Positions 1-8,632 of a stretch of 64,000 bases of DNA are shown piece after piece. The notes under the pieces are model-generated. The model had not been told where the DNA came from. It saw only the letters and a list, made by a program, of their open reading frames with translations, and made no database searches. The translations under genes were made by a program, and so were the position numbers. Location: NCBI RefSeq assembly GCF_030127145.1, contig NZ_CP126158.1:2418001-2482000 (forward strand), in the 5' to 3' direction. The first letter of the stretch is position 1, and each line of letters starts with the position of its first letter. This DNA comes from Halobaculum halobium (GTDB lineage: Archaea > Halobacteriota > Halobacteria > Halobacteriales > Haloferacaceae).

Positions 1-1
1 C

Positions 2-163
2 GCGATCATGCTGTTCTACGGTGCAGAGGAGGCCGAGGAGATGTTCCGCGACGCCGGGTTCGAGGAAATGCGACACTTCATCCAGCAGCGCCACCGCGGC
101 TCACCGCGGGCGATCACCACCGTTGCGACGGTGCCGGAATCAGACGACGTGGGTGAGGACTGA
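2..163 (+). CDS. SAM-dependent methyltransferase, C-terminal end (partial)
   Basis: Only the last 53 codons of this gene lie in the window; the rest is off the left edge. The readable end contains LFYGAEEAEEMFRDAGFEE followed by a strand-like ITTVATV, which resembles the final helix and strand of class I methyltransferases, where a short '..AGF..v' turn comes before the last strand. The substrate cannot be told from this end. It stops 25 bases before the end of the opposing pilin-like gene, so the two converge. Family assignment is inference from a short C-terminus. Confidence 0.6.
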   Translation, partial: AIMLFYGAEEAEEMFRDAGFEEMRHFIQQRHRGSPRAITTVATVPESDDVGED

Positions 164-188
164 CTCCGACGGTCGGTCCCTCTCACGG

Positions 189-743
189 TCACGTGGCGGT
201 CGCACTCAGAGCGGCCAGTCGCTGCGAGCCGGCGAACAGCGTCACCTCGACGCGCGACCCCGGGTGAATCCGCGGGCGATTCGTCCCGGCGGGCGTCAGC
301 GTCGTCGACTCCCCCGCGGACCACGCGTCGTCGCTCGCGGGGTTGAACGGCCCCGTTGGTCCGCTCTCGAACCCTCGGGCCGCGAAGAACGGGAGGGGCG
401 GCTGGTGGCGCAGACGAGCCCCGTCGACGCGGATCACGACGCGCAATCGCCCAACGTCGACCGTGTCGCCGCCGCGGTGTCGCAACGTGATCGTCCCGTC
501 CGCGACCGCGAGGTCGACCACCGCGTTCGCAGGCGCCGACCGTGACGCCCCGGATCCCGATCCCGTTGCTCCGGTGCCCGGTTCCATCGCTCCAGTCGCG
601 GACAGCGCTGCCGCGCCGATAGTCGCCGACAGCGCGACAGCGGCGAGCACGAGCAGCGCGACGCCGACGACCGACGCAGTCGCTCGATCCCGTCCCGTCA
701 CCTCGGCGGACCGAGCGCCCTCGGCCGCTGTCTCTCCGTTCAT
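189..743 (-). CDS. Type IV pilin-like / archaellin-like membrane protein
   Basis: This 184-residue protein has a charged N-terminus (residues 1-23), one hydrophobic helix at about residues 24-46 (SVVGVALLVLAAVALSATIG) and a beta-rich exported domain. That layout, a basic stretch followed directly by a pilin-type helix, is typical of haloarchaeal type IV pilins and related pseudopilins. The outer part has the pattern ITLRHRGGDTVDVGRL, recalling the Ig-like fold of archaellin/pilin heads. No prepilin peptidase, ATPase or platform protein is nearby, so it is an orphan pilin-like gene. An exact peptidase cleavage site is not obvious. Function in adhesion or surface sensing is inference. Confidence 0.65.
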   Translation of the reverse strand: MNGETAAEGARSAEVTGRDRATASVVGVALLVLAAVALSATIGAAALSATGAMEPGTGATGSGSGASRSAPANAVVDLAVADGTITLRHRGGDTVDVGRLRVVIRVDGARLRHQPPLPFFAARGFESGPTGPFNPASDDAWSAGESTTLTPAGTNRPRIHPGSRVEVTLFAGSQRLAALSATAT

Positions 744-875
744 CCACGGGGAGCAGTGCTCCCGTCATGTGTGATAAACGCTCGTCCGCCTTCGCCGTTC
801 GCTATCAGTCGCGGGCTGTTATCGACCCCGACACGCCCCCGTCATCTCCCGCCTGCCGTCCGTCATCTCCCTCTC

Positions 876-2237
876 TCACTCGCCGCTGTCCGTCGCGTTG
901 GGTCCGCCCGGGGATTCGAACGCGTCAGCGACCGTGACGGGCTCCGTCGGCGTGACGGAGCGGGTGGACACCTCGGTCGAGCCGACCTCAACCACGGTGA
1001 CGACGAACTCGTCGCTCGGCGAGACGGTCCAGAGAACGCCGTCCGCACCCGTCGTCCCGACGTCCGTGCTCTCGCCGCCCTCGCGGCCGATCTTCACGAC
1101 CGCGTCGACCGGTTCGCCCGTCTGCGGATCGGTGACGGCGACCCGAAGCGGTCCGCCGGGGAACGTCCGGTTCACCGTCAGCGTGAGATCGAGCGTCCTC
1201 GTCACGGCCTCGCCGGTGGAGACGGCCGCGAGGTCGACGCGCTGTTGCTCCATGAACACGCGCTCGGTTCCGCCGCCGACGAACGCAGTCAGCGTCCCAT
1301 TCGGGTACGCGAGGTCGAACAGGAACGTCCCGCCCGAGCCCTGCCCCGCGACGGAGCCGCCGGTGGCGGCCCACACCTCGGGATAGCTCCGTGCCGTCAC
1401 GTTCTGGGCTGTCTCCTCGTCGATGCTGGTGTCGTCGCGCTGGCGGAGGTCGCTCCGGAACGCCTCTCGGACGAACTGGCCGTCTGCGACGGTCGAGAGG
1501 ACGATCCCCGTCTCGGTCGTCGCGACGTACACCCGGGTCGACGCGCCGGGTTCACCGTCGAGCGCCGCGGCGGCCCGCGAGCGGACCGGCCCGTCGAACG
1601 TACGCAGGTCGTACACGACGGGGAACACGCGGCTGTCGTCCAGCGCGAGGTCGTCGGTGTCGTCGGCAAGCCTGTCGAGCATGAGCACCCGCTCTTCGAG
1701 GACCGCCGCGGTGGCGCGGATCCGTGCCAGTTCGACGAGGAACTCCTTCCCGGAGATTTCGCCGGCGTGGTAGGCGGCGATCGCCTCGCGGTGGCGGCTG
1801 TGAAGGGTGACGACGTCCTTGTCGACTTCGTTCAGTCCGTCGAGGATCCGTATCTGTCGTTCGTCGCTGTCGTTCGCGCTCGTGATTCGCTCGCGGAGGG
1901 CGATGGTCTCAATGCGTGCGGCGGACGCGTTCGCGCCGAAGCCGGTCGCGGTGCCGGCGTCGACCGTCACCACGTCGATGTCGGAGGCGACGCTGCCGTT
2001 GGCATCCAGTGAGAGCACCCGAATTGGCGCCGTACCGTTGATCGTGGCCATGGTCGTCGCCTCGGGGCCCTCTGTCGCGGCGGCAGTCTCTGTTTCAGCG
2101 GGCGTAAACGGCACTGCAGACGTGGCGGATCCGCCTCCGATTGAGGCGGCCGACTCGCCCCGATCGGGGACCGCAAGCGCGCCGCTGACGGCGGCGGACG
2201 CGAGGAGGACCGCAACGAGAACGGGGATAGCTCGCAT
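876..2237 (-). CDS. Secreted or surface protein with C-terminal Ig/CNA-like domain
   Basis: I do not recognise a named function. The start at 2237 gives a clear Sec-type signal peptide (residues 1-22, MRAIPVLVAVLLASAAVSGA) and lies about 27 bases after a TATA-like TTTTTTATC; longer in-frame starts upstream would bury the signal. Residues about 100-190 are helical and charged, possibly coiled coil. Residues about 340-430 look like a carboxypeptidase-regulatory or CNA-B beta domain (PQTGEPVDAVVKIG followed by TTGADGVLW). There is no obvious C-terminal membrane anchor. It is divergent from the membrane-tethered winged-helix gene at 2452 across a 214-base shared promoter region, so joint regulation is plausible. 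Haloarchaea-specific DUF families are the likely home. Confidence 0.7.
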   Translation of the reverse strand: MRAIPVLVAVLLASAAVSGALAVPDRGESAASIGGGSATSAVPFTPAETETAAATEGPEATTMATINGTAPIRVLSLDANGSVASDIDVVTVDAGTATGFGANASAARIETIALRERITSANDSDERQIRILDGLNEVDKDVVTLHSRHREAIAAYHAGEISGKEFLVELARIRATAAVLEERVLMLDRLADDTDDLALDDSRVFPVVYDLRTFDGPVRSRAAAALDGEPGASTRVYVATTETGIVLSTVADGQFVREAFRSDLRQRDDTSIDEETAQNVTARSYPEVWAATGGSVAGQGSGGTFLFDLAYPNGTLTAFVGGGTERVFMEQQRVDLAAVSTGEAVTRTLDLTLTVNRTFPGGPLRVAVTDPQTGEPVDAVVKIGREGGESTDVGTTGADGVLWTVSPSDEFVVTVVEVGSTEVSTRSVTPTEPVTVADAFESPGGPNATDSGE

Positions 2238-2260
2238 GGAAAGTGAATACCGAGTCATCG

Positions 2261-2269
2261 GATAAAAAA
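2261..2269 (-). promoter_or_regulatory. TATA element for the secreted protein gene
   Basis: TTTTTTATC on the minus strand is centred about 27 bases before the ATG at 2237. This is the spacing expected when transcription starts at or next to the start codon, as is common in haloarchaea. Confidence 0.55.
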
Positions 2270-2451
2270 CCGGCCCACACGGGTGAGTGCGGCTCGCGGA
2301 TGCCGACGATCGACGGGCCCATCCGTCGACGGTCCGGCCGCAGTGGACCACACGGCCCGGCGACGGATCGCACGGAACTCGATGCTTGCGTCGTGATTTC
2401 GACCCCCGATGGAAAGGGTTTTGCCAAAACGCCAAGAGTCGCATACACAGC

Positions 2452-3810
2452 ATGCGGTATGTCGCCCTCCTCGCCGTGCTCGCCGTTCTCGTCTCGTTCG
2501 CCACGGGCGCGACGGCCGCGGCGGCCGTCCAGCCGGTGGAGCCGTCAGCGCTCGCGGATCAGCCCGCCAGCGACGGCGCCGCGCAGGCGATCACGTCCCC
2601 GACAGACAGCGCGTCTCCGCAACTCGCCTCGACCGTCGGCGCGCCGCGAACGAACTTCACGATCTCCCTCCGCGAGGACGGCGATGCCCGGTGGACGGTC
2701 GAAACGAGGATCGCGCTCGACGACGAGAGCACGCGCGACGCCTTCGAAGAGTACGCCCGCTCGTACGAGGCCGGCGACGCGTCGGGCGGCCCCGCGGTCG
2801 ACCCGTTCAGAAACGCCGCGGCCGCCGCGTCCGAAGCCACGGGACGCGAGATGTCGATCGAGCGGGTGAACCGGACGGCCACGCTGTCGAATCAGTCCGG
2901 CGTCCTCCGACTGCGGTTCACGTGGACGCGGTTCCTCGAACCGGGTGACGACGGCGTCCTCGAACTCGGCGACGCGTTCCGAACCCCGAACAACGGCACG
3001 TGGTTCGGGTCGCTGTCCGCCTCCCAGCGGCTCGTCATCGAACCGCCCGCTGACTACGAGGTGAGCGACGTGTCGCAGGGGTTCAGCTACTCGATCAGCG
3101 ACCGTCGGATCGTCGCCGAAGGGCCCCAACAGTTCGGGGCGGATGACATCGCGATCCGCTACGAGCCCGGAGACTCGCCGCCCGACACGTCGTACCTACT
3201 CGAACTGATCGCCGGCGCCGGCGTCGTGCTGCTGTTCGCTGTCGCGGTGTTGGCGTACCGCCGCGGCAACGTCGCCGGCGCCAGATCAGGCGGGGGCACA
3301 GACGGCGCCGCCGGAACGGAAGCGGGACCCAACCAGTCGGGTCAAGCGCCGAGGGGAATGGATGACGGCACCGACGGCGGCTCGGACGGCGTTGACGGCG
3401 ATCGCGAGGAGGGACCCTCGACTGCGCCGTCCGGCCCGGCGACGGATCGCGACGGGTCGGACACGGCTGTCGCCGGCGGAGCCGCCGCGGGCGACGGACC
3501 GACCGAAACCCCAAGCGACAGTGGAGGCGGTAGCGGCGAGGACGCCGCCACCGAGCGTGAGGAAGACCTGGAGCTCCTGTCGGACGAAGAGCGCGTCGAG
3601 CGGCTGCTTGGCGAGCACGGCGGCCGGATGCGCCAAGGGACGATCGTCGACGAAACCGGTTGGTCGGACGCGAAGGTGTCCCAGCTGCTGTCGGCGATGG
3701 CCGACGACGAGCGCGTCGAGAAGCTGCGGCTCGGTCGCGAGAACATCATCTCCCTGGCTGACGGCGACGACGCAGGCGACGAGACCGGCGCCGACGCCGA
3801 GTCGTCGTAG
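2452..3810 (+). CDS. Membrane-anchored winged-helix (HTH) protein with exported sensor domain
   Basis: This 452-residue protein has three parts. A signal peptide (residues 1-22) is followed by an exported domain of about 220 residues (FTISLREDGDARWTVETRI at its start). A single membrane helix at about 251-272 (LLELIAGAGVVLLFAVAVLA) comes next. A long acidic, Gly/Ser-rich cytoplasmic linker leads to a winged helix at about 373-440 (RVERLLGEHGGRMRQGTIV, then DAKVSQLLSAM). The topology suggests a one-component transmembrane regulator that reads an outside signal and binds DNA while still in the membrane. The ATG at 2452 is preferred because it starts directly at the signal peptide. It belongs to a haloarchaeal group of DUF-plus-HTH membrane proteins; ligand and targets are unknown, and the divergent secreted gene is the first candidate target. 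Confidence 0.75.
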   Translation: MRYVALLAVLAVLVSFATGATAAAAVQPVEPSALADQPASDGAAQAITSPTDSASPQLASTVGAPRTNFTISLREDGDARWTVETRIALDDESTRDAFEEYARSYEAGDASGGPAVDPFRNAAAAASEATGREMSIERVNRTATLSNQSGVLRLRFTWTRFLEPGDDGVLELGDAFRTPNNGTWFGSLSASQRLVIEPPADYEVSDVSQGFSYSISDRRIVAEGPQQFGADDIAIRYEPGDSPPDTSYLLELIAGAGVVLLFAVAVLAYRRGNVAGARSGGGTDGAAGTEAGPNQSGQAPRGMDDGTDGGSDGVDGDREEGPSTAPSGPATDRDGSDTAVAGGAAAGDGPTETPSDSGGGSGEDAATEREEDLELLSDEERVERLLGEHGGRMRQGTIVDETGWSDAKVSQLLSAMADDERVEKLRLGRENIISLADGDDAGDETGADAESS

Positions 3811-3896
3811 CCGGGGGCCGTCGACTCGATCCGACGCGTCGCCCGTTGCTGGCGGTTCCGAAACTGTTTACCCCGGACCGCGGCAACCCTTGCGCG

Positions 3897-4688
3897 ATGA
3901 AGATCCTCGTCACGGTCAAGGAGGTCGCGGAGGCGGCCGACGACTTCGAGATCGAGGGGACAGATATCGGGGAGCAGTTCCTCGAATACGACCTCAACGA
4001 GTGGGACGACTACGCCGTCGAGGCGGCGGTCCAGCTCTCGGAGGAGTACGACGACGTCGAAGTCGTCTCCGCCACGATCGGTCCCGAGCGCGCCGAGGAG
4101 ACGATCCGGATGGCGCTCGCGAAGGGCGTCGACCGCGCGATCCGCGTCTGGGACGACGACGTCGCCGCCGCGGACCTCGACGTCGCGGCGAAGACGCGGC
4201 TCTTCGCGAGCGTCGTCGAGGACGAAGATCCCGACCTCGTCCTCTCCGGCGTCCAGGCGGCCGACGACGGATTCGGCGCGACGGGCGTCTCGCTGGCCGA
4301 CGACATCGGCTTCGACTGGGCGGCTGTCGTCAATCACCTGGAGACCGAAGACGACCTGTCGACGGCGCACGTCCACCGCGAACTGGAGGGCGGCGTCGAG
4401 GAGCTGACCGACGTGGACCTCCCAGCGGTGCTCACGATCCAGACGGGGCTGAACGAGCCGCGCTACGCCAGCCTCCGGGGCATCCGGCAGGCCCAGAGCA
4501 AGGAGATCGCCCAGTTCGGACTCGCCGACCTGGGGCTTGACGCCGACGCGGTCCGATCGCCTCTCTCGCGTACCGAAATGTACGAACCGGAGACCGAGTC
4601 GGACGCGACGTACTTTGACGGCTCGGCGGACGACCAGGCCGCGGAGTTGGCTGACGTGCTCCGCGAGAAGGGGGTGGTGGCCGAATGA
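3897..4688 (+). CDS. etfB: Electron transfer flavoprotein beta subunit
   Basis: The small subunit of the soluble FAD/AMP-containing electron carrier passes electrons from acyl-CoA and related dehydrogenases to the membrane quinone pool. At 263 residues it has the family's normal length, begins MKILVTVKEVAE, and contains the conserved alpha/beta stretch with LVLSGVQAADDGFGATG and LTIQTGLNEPRYASLRG. The start at 3897 removes 17 poorly conserved residues that an upstream start would add. Its stop overlaps the etfA start by four bases (ATGA), so the two are translationally coupled. Haloarchaea often place fatty-acid or isoprenoid genes near etf; here a prenyl synthase and thiolase follow. Confidence 0.93.
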   Translation: MKILVTVKEVAEAADDFEIEGTDIGEQFLEYDLNEWDDYAVEAAVQLSEEYDDVEVVSATIGPERAEETIRMALAKGVDRAIRVWDDDVAAADLDVAAKTRLFASVVEDEDPDLVLSGVQAADDGFGATGVSLADDIGFDWAAVVNHLETEDDLSTAHVHRELEGGVEELTDVDLPAVLTIQTGLNEPRYASLRGIRQAQSKEIAQFGLADLGLDADAVRSPLSRTEMYEPETESDATYFDGSADDQAAELADVLREKGVVAE

Positions 4689-5638
4689 GCGACGTGCTCG
4701 CGGTCGCAGACCACCGGCGCGGCGTCGTGCGCGACGTGAGTCTCGAACTGGTTCGCGCCGGGCGCGAACTCGCGGACGACCTCGGCGGCGAGTTGCACCT
4801 CGCGGTGATCGCCGGCGACGTGGACGGGTTCGCCGACACCCTGTCGCTGGAGGGGGTCGACGCGATCCACACCGTCGACGCGGGCGAAGAGTTCAATCAC
4901 GACCTGTACGCTGGCGCGACCGCCGCGCTGTTCGAGGAGCTCGCGCCCGCGGCCGTTCTCATGCCCAACTCCGTCAACGGCCTCGACTACGCGCCCGCGG
5001 TGGCGAACAGCCTCGACCTCCCGCTGGTCGCCGACGCGGTCGGCCTCTCCTACGACGGCGGGCTCGAAGCGACGCGCGAGATGTACGGCTCGAAGGTCGA
5101 GACGACCGTCGAGGTGAGCGAGGAACCGTTCGCCGTTACCGTCCGCAGCGGCGAGTGGCCCGCCGTTGAGGAGACGGCCGACGTGCCCATCGAGGCGTTC
5201 GAGTTCGACTTCGACGAGTCGACCTCCGGCGCCCGCGTGCGGGGATTCGAGGAGGTCGGCGCCGGCGACGTGGATATCGCCGACGCGGAGTTCCTCGTCT
5301 CGATCGGCCGCGGTATCGAGGAGGAGGAGAACATCGAACTCATCGAGGAGCTGGCCGAGGCCACCGGCGCGACGCTGTCGTCCTCCCGACCCATCGTCGA
5401 CAACGGCTGGCTGCCGAAGAACCGGCAGGTCGGTCAGTCGGGCAAACAGGTGACGCCGGACGTGTACCTCGCGATCGGCATCTCGGGGGCCGTTCAACAC
5501 GTCGCCGGCATGAAGGGAGCCGAGACGATCATCGCGATCAACACGGACCCGAACGCCCCGATCTTCGACATCGCCGACTACGGGATCGTCGGTGACCTGT
5601 TCGACGTGGTGCCGGCGCTGACCGAGCAGTTCTCCTGA
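4685..5638 (+). CDS. etfA: Electron transfer flavoprotein alpha subunit
   Basis: The large subunit of ETF carries the redox FAD. The 317-residue protein shows the family's C-terminal FAD domain: SSRPIVDNGWLPKNRQVGQS, then GKQVTPDVYLAIGISGAVQH and AINTDPNAPIFDIADYGIVG, which together bind FAD and define the ETF-alpha signature. The N-terminal half (residues 1-190) is the ETF alpha/beta domain. It overlaps etfB by four bases and is followed after 86 bases by a prenyl synthase on the same strand. No ETF:quinone oxidoreductase gene is in the window. Confidence 0.94.
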   Translation: MSDVLAVADHRRGVVRDVSLELVRAGRELADDLGGELHLAVIAGDVDGFADTLSLEGVDAIHTVDAGEEFNHDLYAGATAALFEELAPAAVLMPNSVNGLDYAPAVANSLDLPLVADAVGLSYDGGLEATREMYGSKVETTVEVSEEPFAVTVRSGEWPAVEETADVPIEAFEFDFDESTSGARVRGFEEVGAGDVDIADAEFLVSIGRGIEEEENIELIEELAEATGATLSSSRPIVDNGWLPKNRQVGQSGKQVTPDVYLAIGISGAVQHVAGMKGAETIIAINTDPNAPIFDIADYGIVGDLFDVVPALTEQFS

Positions 5639-5724
5639 CCGGTCGCCGTCGCGGCGGCTTTCGACTCCGGTTGCGGCTCCCGCATCCGGTACCCTCTTTT
5701 TCGCCCGGGCCCGAGTACGCGTCA

Positions 5725-6567
5725 ATGGAGTATCTGGAGCGTCGGGTCGCGATGGCGAACGAGCGTCTCGCGGAGGTTACCGGGGCGGTCGAGCCGTCGG
5801 AGCTCGGCGACGAGATCGAGCACGTCGCGCTCGCGGGCGGCAAGCGCGTTCGCCCGACCGTGACGCTCCTCGCGTGCGAGGCGGCCGGCGGCGACCCCGA
5901 AGACGCCGTCGACTTCGCGGTCGGCGTCGAACTCGTGCACAACGCCTCGCTCGTTATCGACGACATCATCGACCGGTCGGACGTTCGCCGCGGCACCCCT
6001 TCGGCGTGGTCGGCGTTCGGCTACGGCCCCGCGATCGTCGCCTCCGACGGCATGCTCGGGGAGGCGTTCGCGCTCTTTTCGGCCGACGAGCAGGCGATGC
6101 AGGTCGTCGCCGAGGCGATGGTCGAACTCGGCGAGGGCGAGGCGACCGAGTTGGTCGCGAAACCGTCGAACGAGGAGGAGTACATGACGCTCGCGCGTCG
6201 CAAGACTGGGGCGCTGTTCCGCGCGGCCGCCGAGCTCGGCGCCGTGGCCGCCGGCGCCGACGGCTTCACGATCGAGGCGTTCGGCGAGTACGCCGAGCGC
6301 GTCGGCGTCGCCTTCCAGATCCGCGACGACGTGCTGGACGCGACCGCCGATGCCGACGATCTCGGCAAGCCGACCGGCGTCGACGAGGCGGTCGACCGCC
6401 CCTCCCTGTTGCAGGTGACGGACCTCACGCCCGAGGAGGCCGATCAGCGCGCCCGCGACCAGGCCGACGCCGCGCTGGAGGCGCTGGAGACCGCCGGGAT
6501 CGGCGAATCGGACGCGCGGGGATATCTGCGGGACCTGGCGGAGTTCGTGGTCGTTCGAGAGCGGTAG
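5725..6567 (+). CDS. idsA: Polyprenyl (geranylgeranyl/farnesyl) diphosphate synthase
   Basis: Head-to-tail prenyl chain elongation from isopentenyl diphosphate, supplying C15-C20 precursors for archaeal lipids and quinones. The 280 residues carry both Asp-rich motifs: DDIIDRSDVRRG (first, about residues 78-89) and QIRDDVLDAT (second, about 203-212), plus GGKRVRP at residues 37-43, the usual IPP/allylic phosphate contact. The ATG at 5725 gives a normal N-terminus; the longer in-frame start adds 18 proline-rich residues and is unlikely. The protein is shorter than many IdsA enzymes, so it may be a paralog; product length cannot be read from sequence alone. Confidence 0.85.
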   Translation: MEYLERRVAMANERLAEVTGAVEPSELGDEIEHVALAGGKRVRPTVTLLACEAAGGDPEDAVDFAVGVELVHNASLVIDDIIDRSDVRRGTPSAWSAFGYGPAIVASDGMLGEAFALFSADEQAMQVVAEAMVELGEGEATELVAKPSNEEEYMTLARRKTGALFRAAAELGAVAAGADGFTIEAFGEYAERVGVAFQIRDDVLDATADADDLGKPTGVDEAVDRPSLLQVTDLTPEEADQRARDQADAALEALETAGIGESDARGYLRDLAEFVVVRER

Positions 6568-6670
6568 AACGGCGCTCTCGCGACGACAGCCGACTGGCTA
6601 CCGGATGTGTGAACGAGAGCCGATTCAGTGGCACGAGGAGTGACCTCTCGAAACACCCCGGAAACTGGCG

Positions 6671-6799
6671 TATCGGTCACCCAGTCGACTCACGCTCCTC
6701 GGAAGTCCACCAGCGTCTGTGATGACCGACGGTAGTCCACTGACTGATAGTTCGGCCGGCGTGAAAATGAGAATAGCTAACACGGGTCACCGATATCGG
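6671..6799. promoter_or_regulatory. Inverted half-sites before the thiolase gene
   Basis: TATCGGTCACCC (6671-6682) and GGGTCACCGATA (6784-6795) are inverted copies with one mismatch. The second overlaps a perfect palindrome CCGATATCGG (6790-6799) that ends 10 bases before the thiolase ATG. This may be a regulator binding array in the 242-base intergenic region; no protein is assigned. Confidence 0.3.
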
Positions 6800-6809
6800 A
6801 TGGGTACGC

Positions 6810-7979
6810 ATGCCAGAGCCAGTCATCGCGTCGGTCGGGGCCTCGCCGCTCGGCCGCACGGACCTCCCGGGCCGCGACCTGTTCTCGGTCGCCCTCGCGG
6901 AGGCGTTCGACGAACTGCCCGACCCCGCCGAACTCGTCGAGGCGGTGTACGTCGGCAACCAGTCGGAGAGTTACGAACACCAGATCATGCAGGGGACGCT
7001 GTTGGCGGAGTGGGCCGGCCTCCGTCACGTCCCGGCCGAGCGTGTCGAGGGGTGTGCCGCCGCCGGTGCGCTCGCGTTGCGCCACGCGGTCAAGGACGTC
7101 CGCAACGGGGAACACGAGGCCGTGCTCGCGTGCGGCGTCGAGAAGATGACCTCCGCGGGGACCAGCGGCGCGACGGACGCGCTGTCGGCGGCGTTCGACC
7201 GCGCAATCGAACAGCGGTCCGGCGTCACCGCGCCAAGCCAGTACGCGCTGCTCGCCGCGCGCTACCTCCACGAGACGGACGCCACGGAACGCGATCTCGC
7301 GGAGATCGCGGTGAAGAACCACGCCAACGCCGCTTGCAACCCCCGGGCGCAGTTCCCGACGGAGATCGACGTGGACACCGTCCTGGAGTCCGACCCCGTC
7401 GCGTCGCCGCTGAAGCTCTACGACTGTGCGCCGGTCGGGGACGGCGCCGCGGCCGTCCTCGTGACGACCGCCGAGATGGCGGCCGACCTCGACCGCCCGC
7501 AGGTCCGCGTCGCGGGCAGCGGGGCATCCGCGAACAACATCGCGGTCGCCGAGCGCGACATGACCGACATCGCGGGCGCTCGGATCGCCGCCGAGACGGC
7601 CTACGAGGAGGCGGGCATCGACGCCGCGGACGTCGACATCGCGGAGGTCCACGACGCGTTCACCGTCTGCGAGGCGCTGCTCTCGGAGGCCGTCGGCTTC
7701 GCGCCCGCGGGAACGGGCTATCAGAGCTACCTGCCGCCCGCGGAGCGGGCCGACGGCTGGACGGACGTGCAGTTGAGCCCGAGCGGCGGACTGAAGGCCC
7801 GCGGCCATCCCATCGGCGCGACCGGGCTCTTGCAGGCGCTCGAAGCCTACGAACAGCTCACAGGGGACGCGGGCGACCGCGCGGTCGAGGGGGCCGAAAC
7901 GGCCTTGCTGCTCAACGAGGGAGGCGTCGCGGACGCCGTCACCGTCGGCCACGTGCTCACGACGGCGGAGGCACGATGA
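6810..7979 (+). CDS. Thiolase-family acyl-CoA acyltransferase (archaeal SCP2-type)
   Basis: Thiolases condense or cleave acyl-CoAs. The 389 residues keep the family's key positions: nucleophilic Cys in VEGCAAAGALAL (about residue 85), a HDAF box (IAEVHDAFTVCEALL) in place of the usual NEAF, and the C-terminal GGLKARGHPIGATG with the catalytic His. The archaeal type usually works in a complex with a DUF35 zinc-ribbon partner, and such a gene follows with a four-base overlap. Known archaeal complexes of this sort make acetoacetyl-CoA for HMG-CoA synthase, but no HMG-CoA synthase gene is adjacent here, so the acyl substrate (acetoacetyl-CoA or a longer beta-ketoacyl-CoA) is open. Confidence 0.88.
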   Translation: MPEPVIASVGASPLGRTDLPGRDLFSVALAEAFDELPDPAELVEAVYVGNQSESYEHQIMQGTLLAEWAGLRHVPAERVEGCAAAGALALRHAVKDVRNGEHEAVLACGVEKMTSAGTSGATDALSAAFDRAIEQRSGVTAPSQYALLAARYLHETDATERDLAEIAVKNHANAACNPRAQFPTEIDVDTVLESDPVASPLKLYDCAPVGDGAAAVLVTTAEMAADLDRPQVRVAGSGASANNIAVAERDMTDIAGARIAAETAYEEAGIDAADVDIAEVHDAFTVCEALLSEAVGFAPAGTGYQSYLPPAERADGWTDVQLSPSGGLKARGHPIGATGLLQALEAYEQLTGDAGDRAVEGAETALLLNEGGVADAVTVGHVLTTAEAR

Positions 7980-8407
7980 CCGACGATAGCCTCGACGCGA
8001 CCGACCCGCGGACACTGCCCGGGTTCTTCGACGCCCTCGCGGACGGCGAACTCCTGGGCGGGGTCTGTGCGGACTGCGGGCAGGTCCTGTTGCCGCCGCG
8101 GCCGGCCTGCTACGCTTGCGGCAGTCGCGCCGTCGACGTCGAACCGCAGTCGCGCGAGGGTCGGATCTTCTCGTGCACGGAGGTCCACGCGCCGCCGCCC
8201 GCGTTCGCGGCGGACGCGCCCTACACGGTCGCCGTCGTGGAGCTCGGGGACGGGGGCCGGCTGCTCGGGCGCGTGGACGCCGACTACGCCGACGTCGCTA
8301 TCGGCGACCCGGTCGAACTCACGGTGCGCGAGCCGACGCCCGAAGAGCAGGAGGTCGCGCTCGACTACGAGGCCGACTGGCCGGTCCACGTCTTCGAACA
8401 GCGCTGA
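7976..8407 (+). CDS. DUF35 zinc-ribbon/OB-fold protein, thiolase partner
   Basis: This 143-residue protein has the standard DUF35 build: an N-terminal helix (residues 10-28), a rubredoxin-like zinc ribbon with two Cys pairs (CADCG at about 32-36 and CYACG at about 46-50), then an OB-fold (RIFSCTEVHAPPPAF onward). In the archaeal thiolase/HMG-CoA synthase complex the DUF35 protein forms the bridge with a shared CoA site. The ATG overlaps the thiolase stop by four bases, which supports a stable two-protein complex. Without it the upstream thiolase is probably not fully functional; that is inference from the family. Confidence 0.88.
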   Translation: MTDDSLDATDPRTLPGFFDALADGELLGGVCADCGQVLLPPRPACYACGSRAVDVEPQSREGRIFSCTEVHAPPPAFAADAPYTVAVVELGDGGRLLGRVDADYADVAIGDPVELTVREPTPEEQEVALDYEADWPVHVFEQR

Positions 8408-8632
8408 GGGCCGGGCGACCGCCTGCGGCTTCGGTTCGCACTAGTAAGTCGTCCCGCGAGCGAGCCAGCCGCACGGCTGAGCGAGCGAACGTTTGCCATC
8501 CCGGGATCGCGTCGCGATTCTGGGTCGTAGCCGGGGTCAAAAAGATCCGACAGCGTGACCGGGGATCCGCCGGGCGGTTATTGGAGCGCGAGCGGCGTGC
8601 GCGACGACCCCCGAGGCGAACCGAGGGTGGTT

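Noticed and set aside
895-945. GGGGATTCGAACGCG looked like the T-arm of a tRNA on the minus strand.
   Set aside because: There is no matching acceptor stem or anticodon arm, and it lies inside the coding region of the secreted protein gene.
2287-2451. Longer start for the membrane-anchored winged-helix gene.
   Set aside because: It would place 55 low-complexity residues before a perfect signal peptide.
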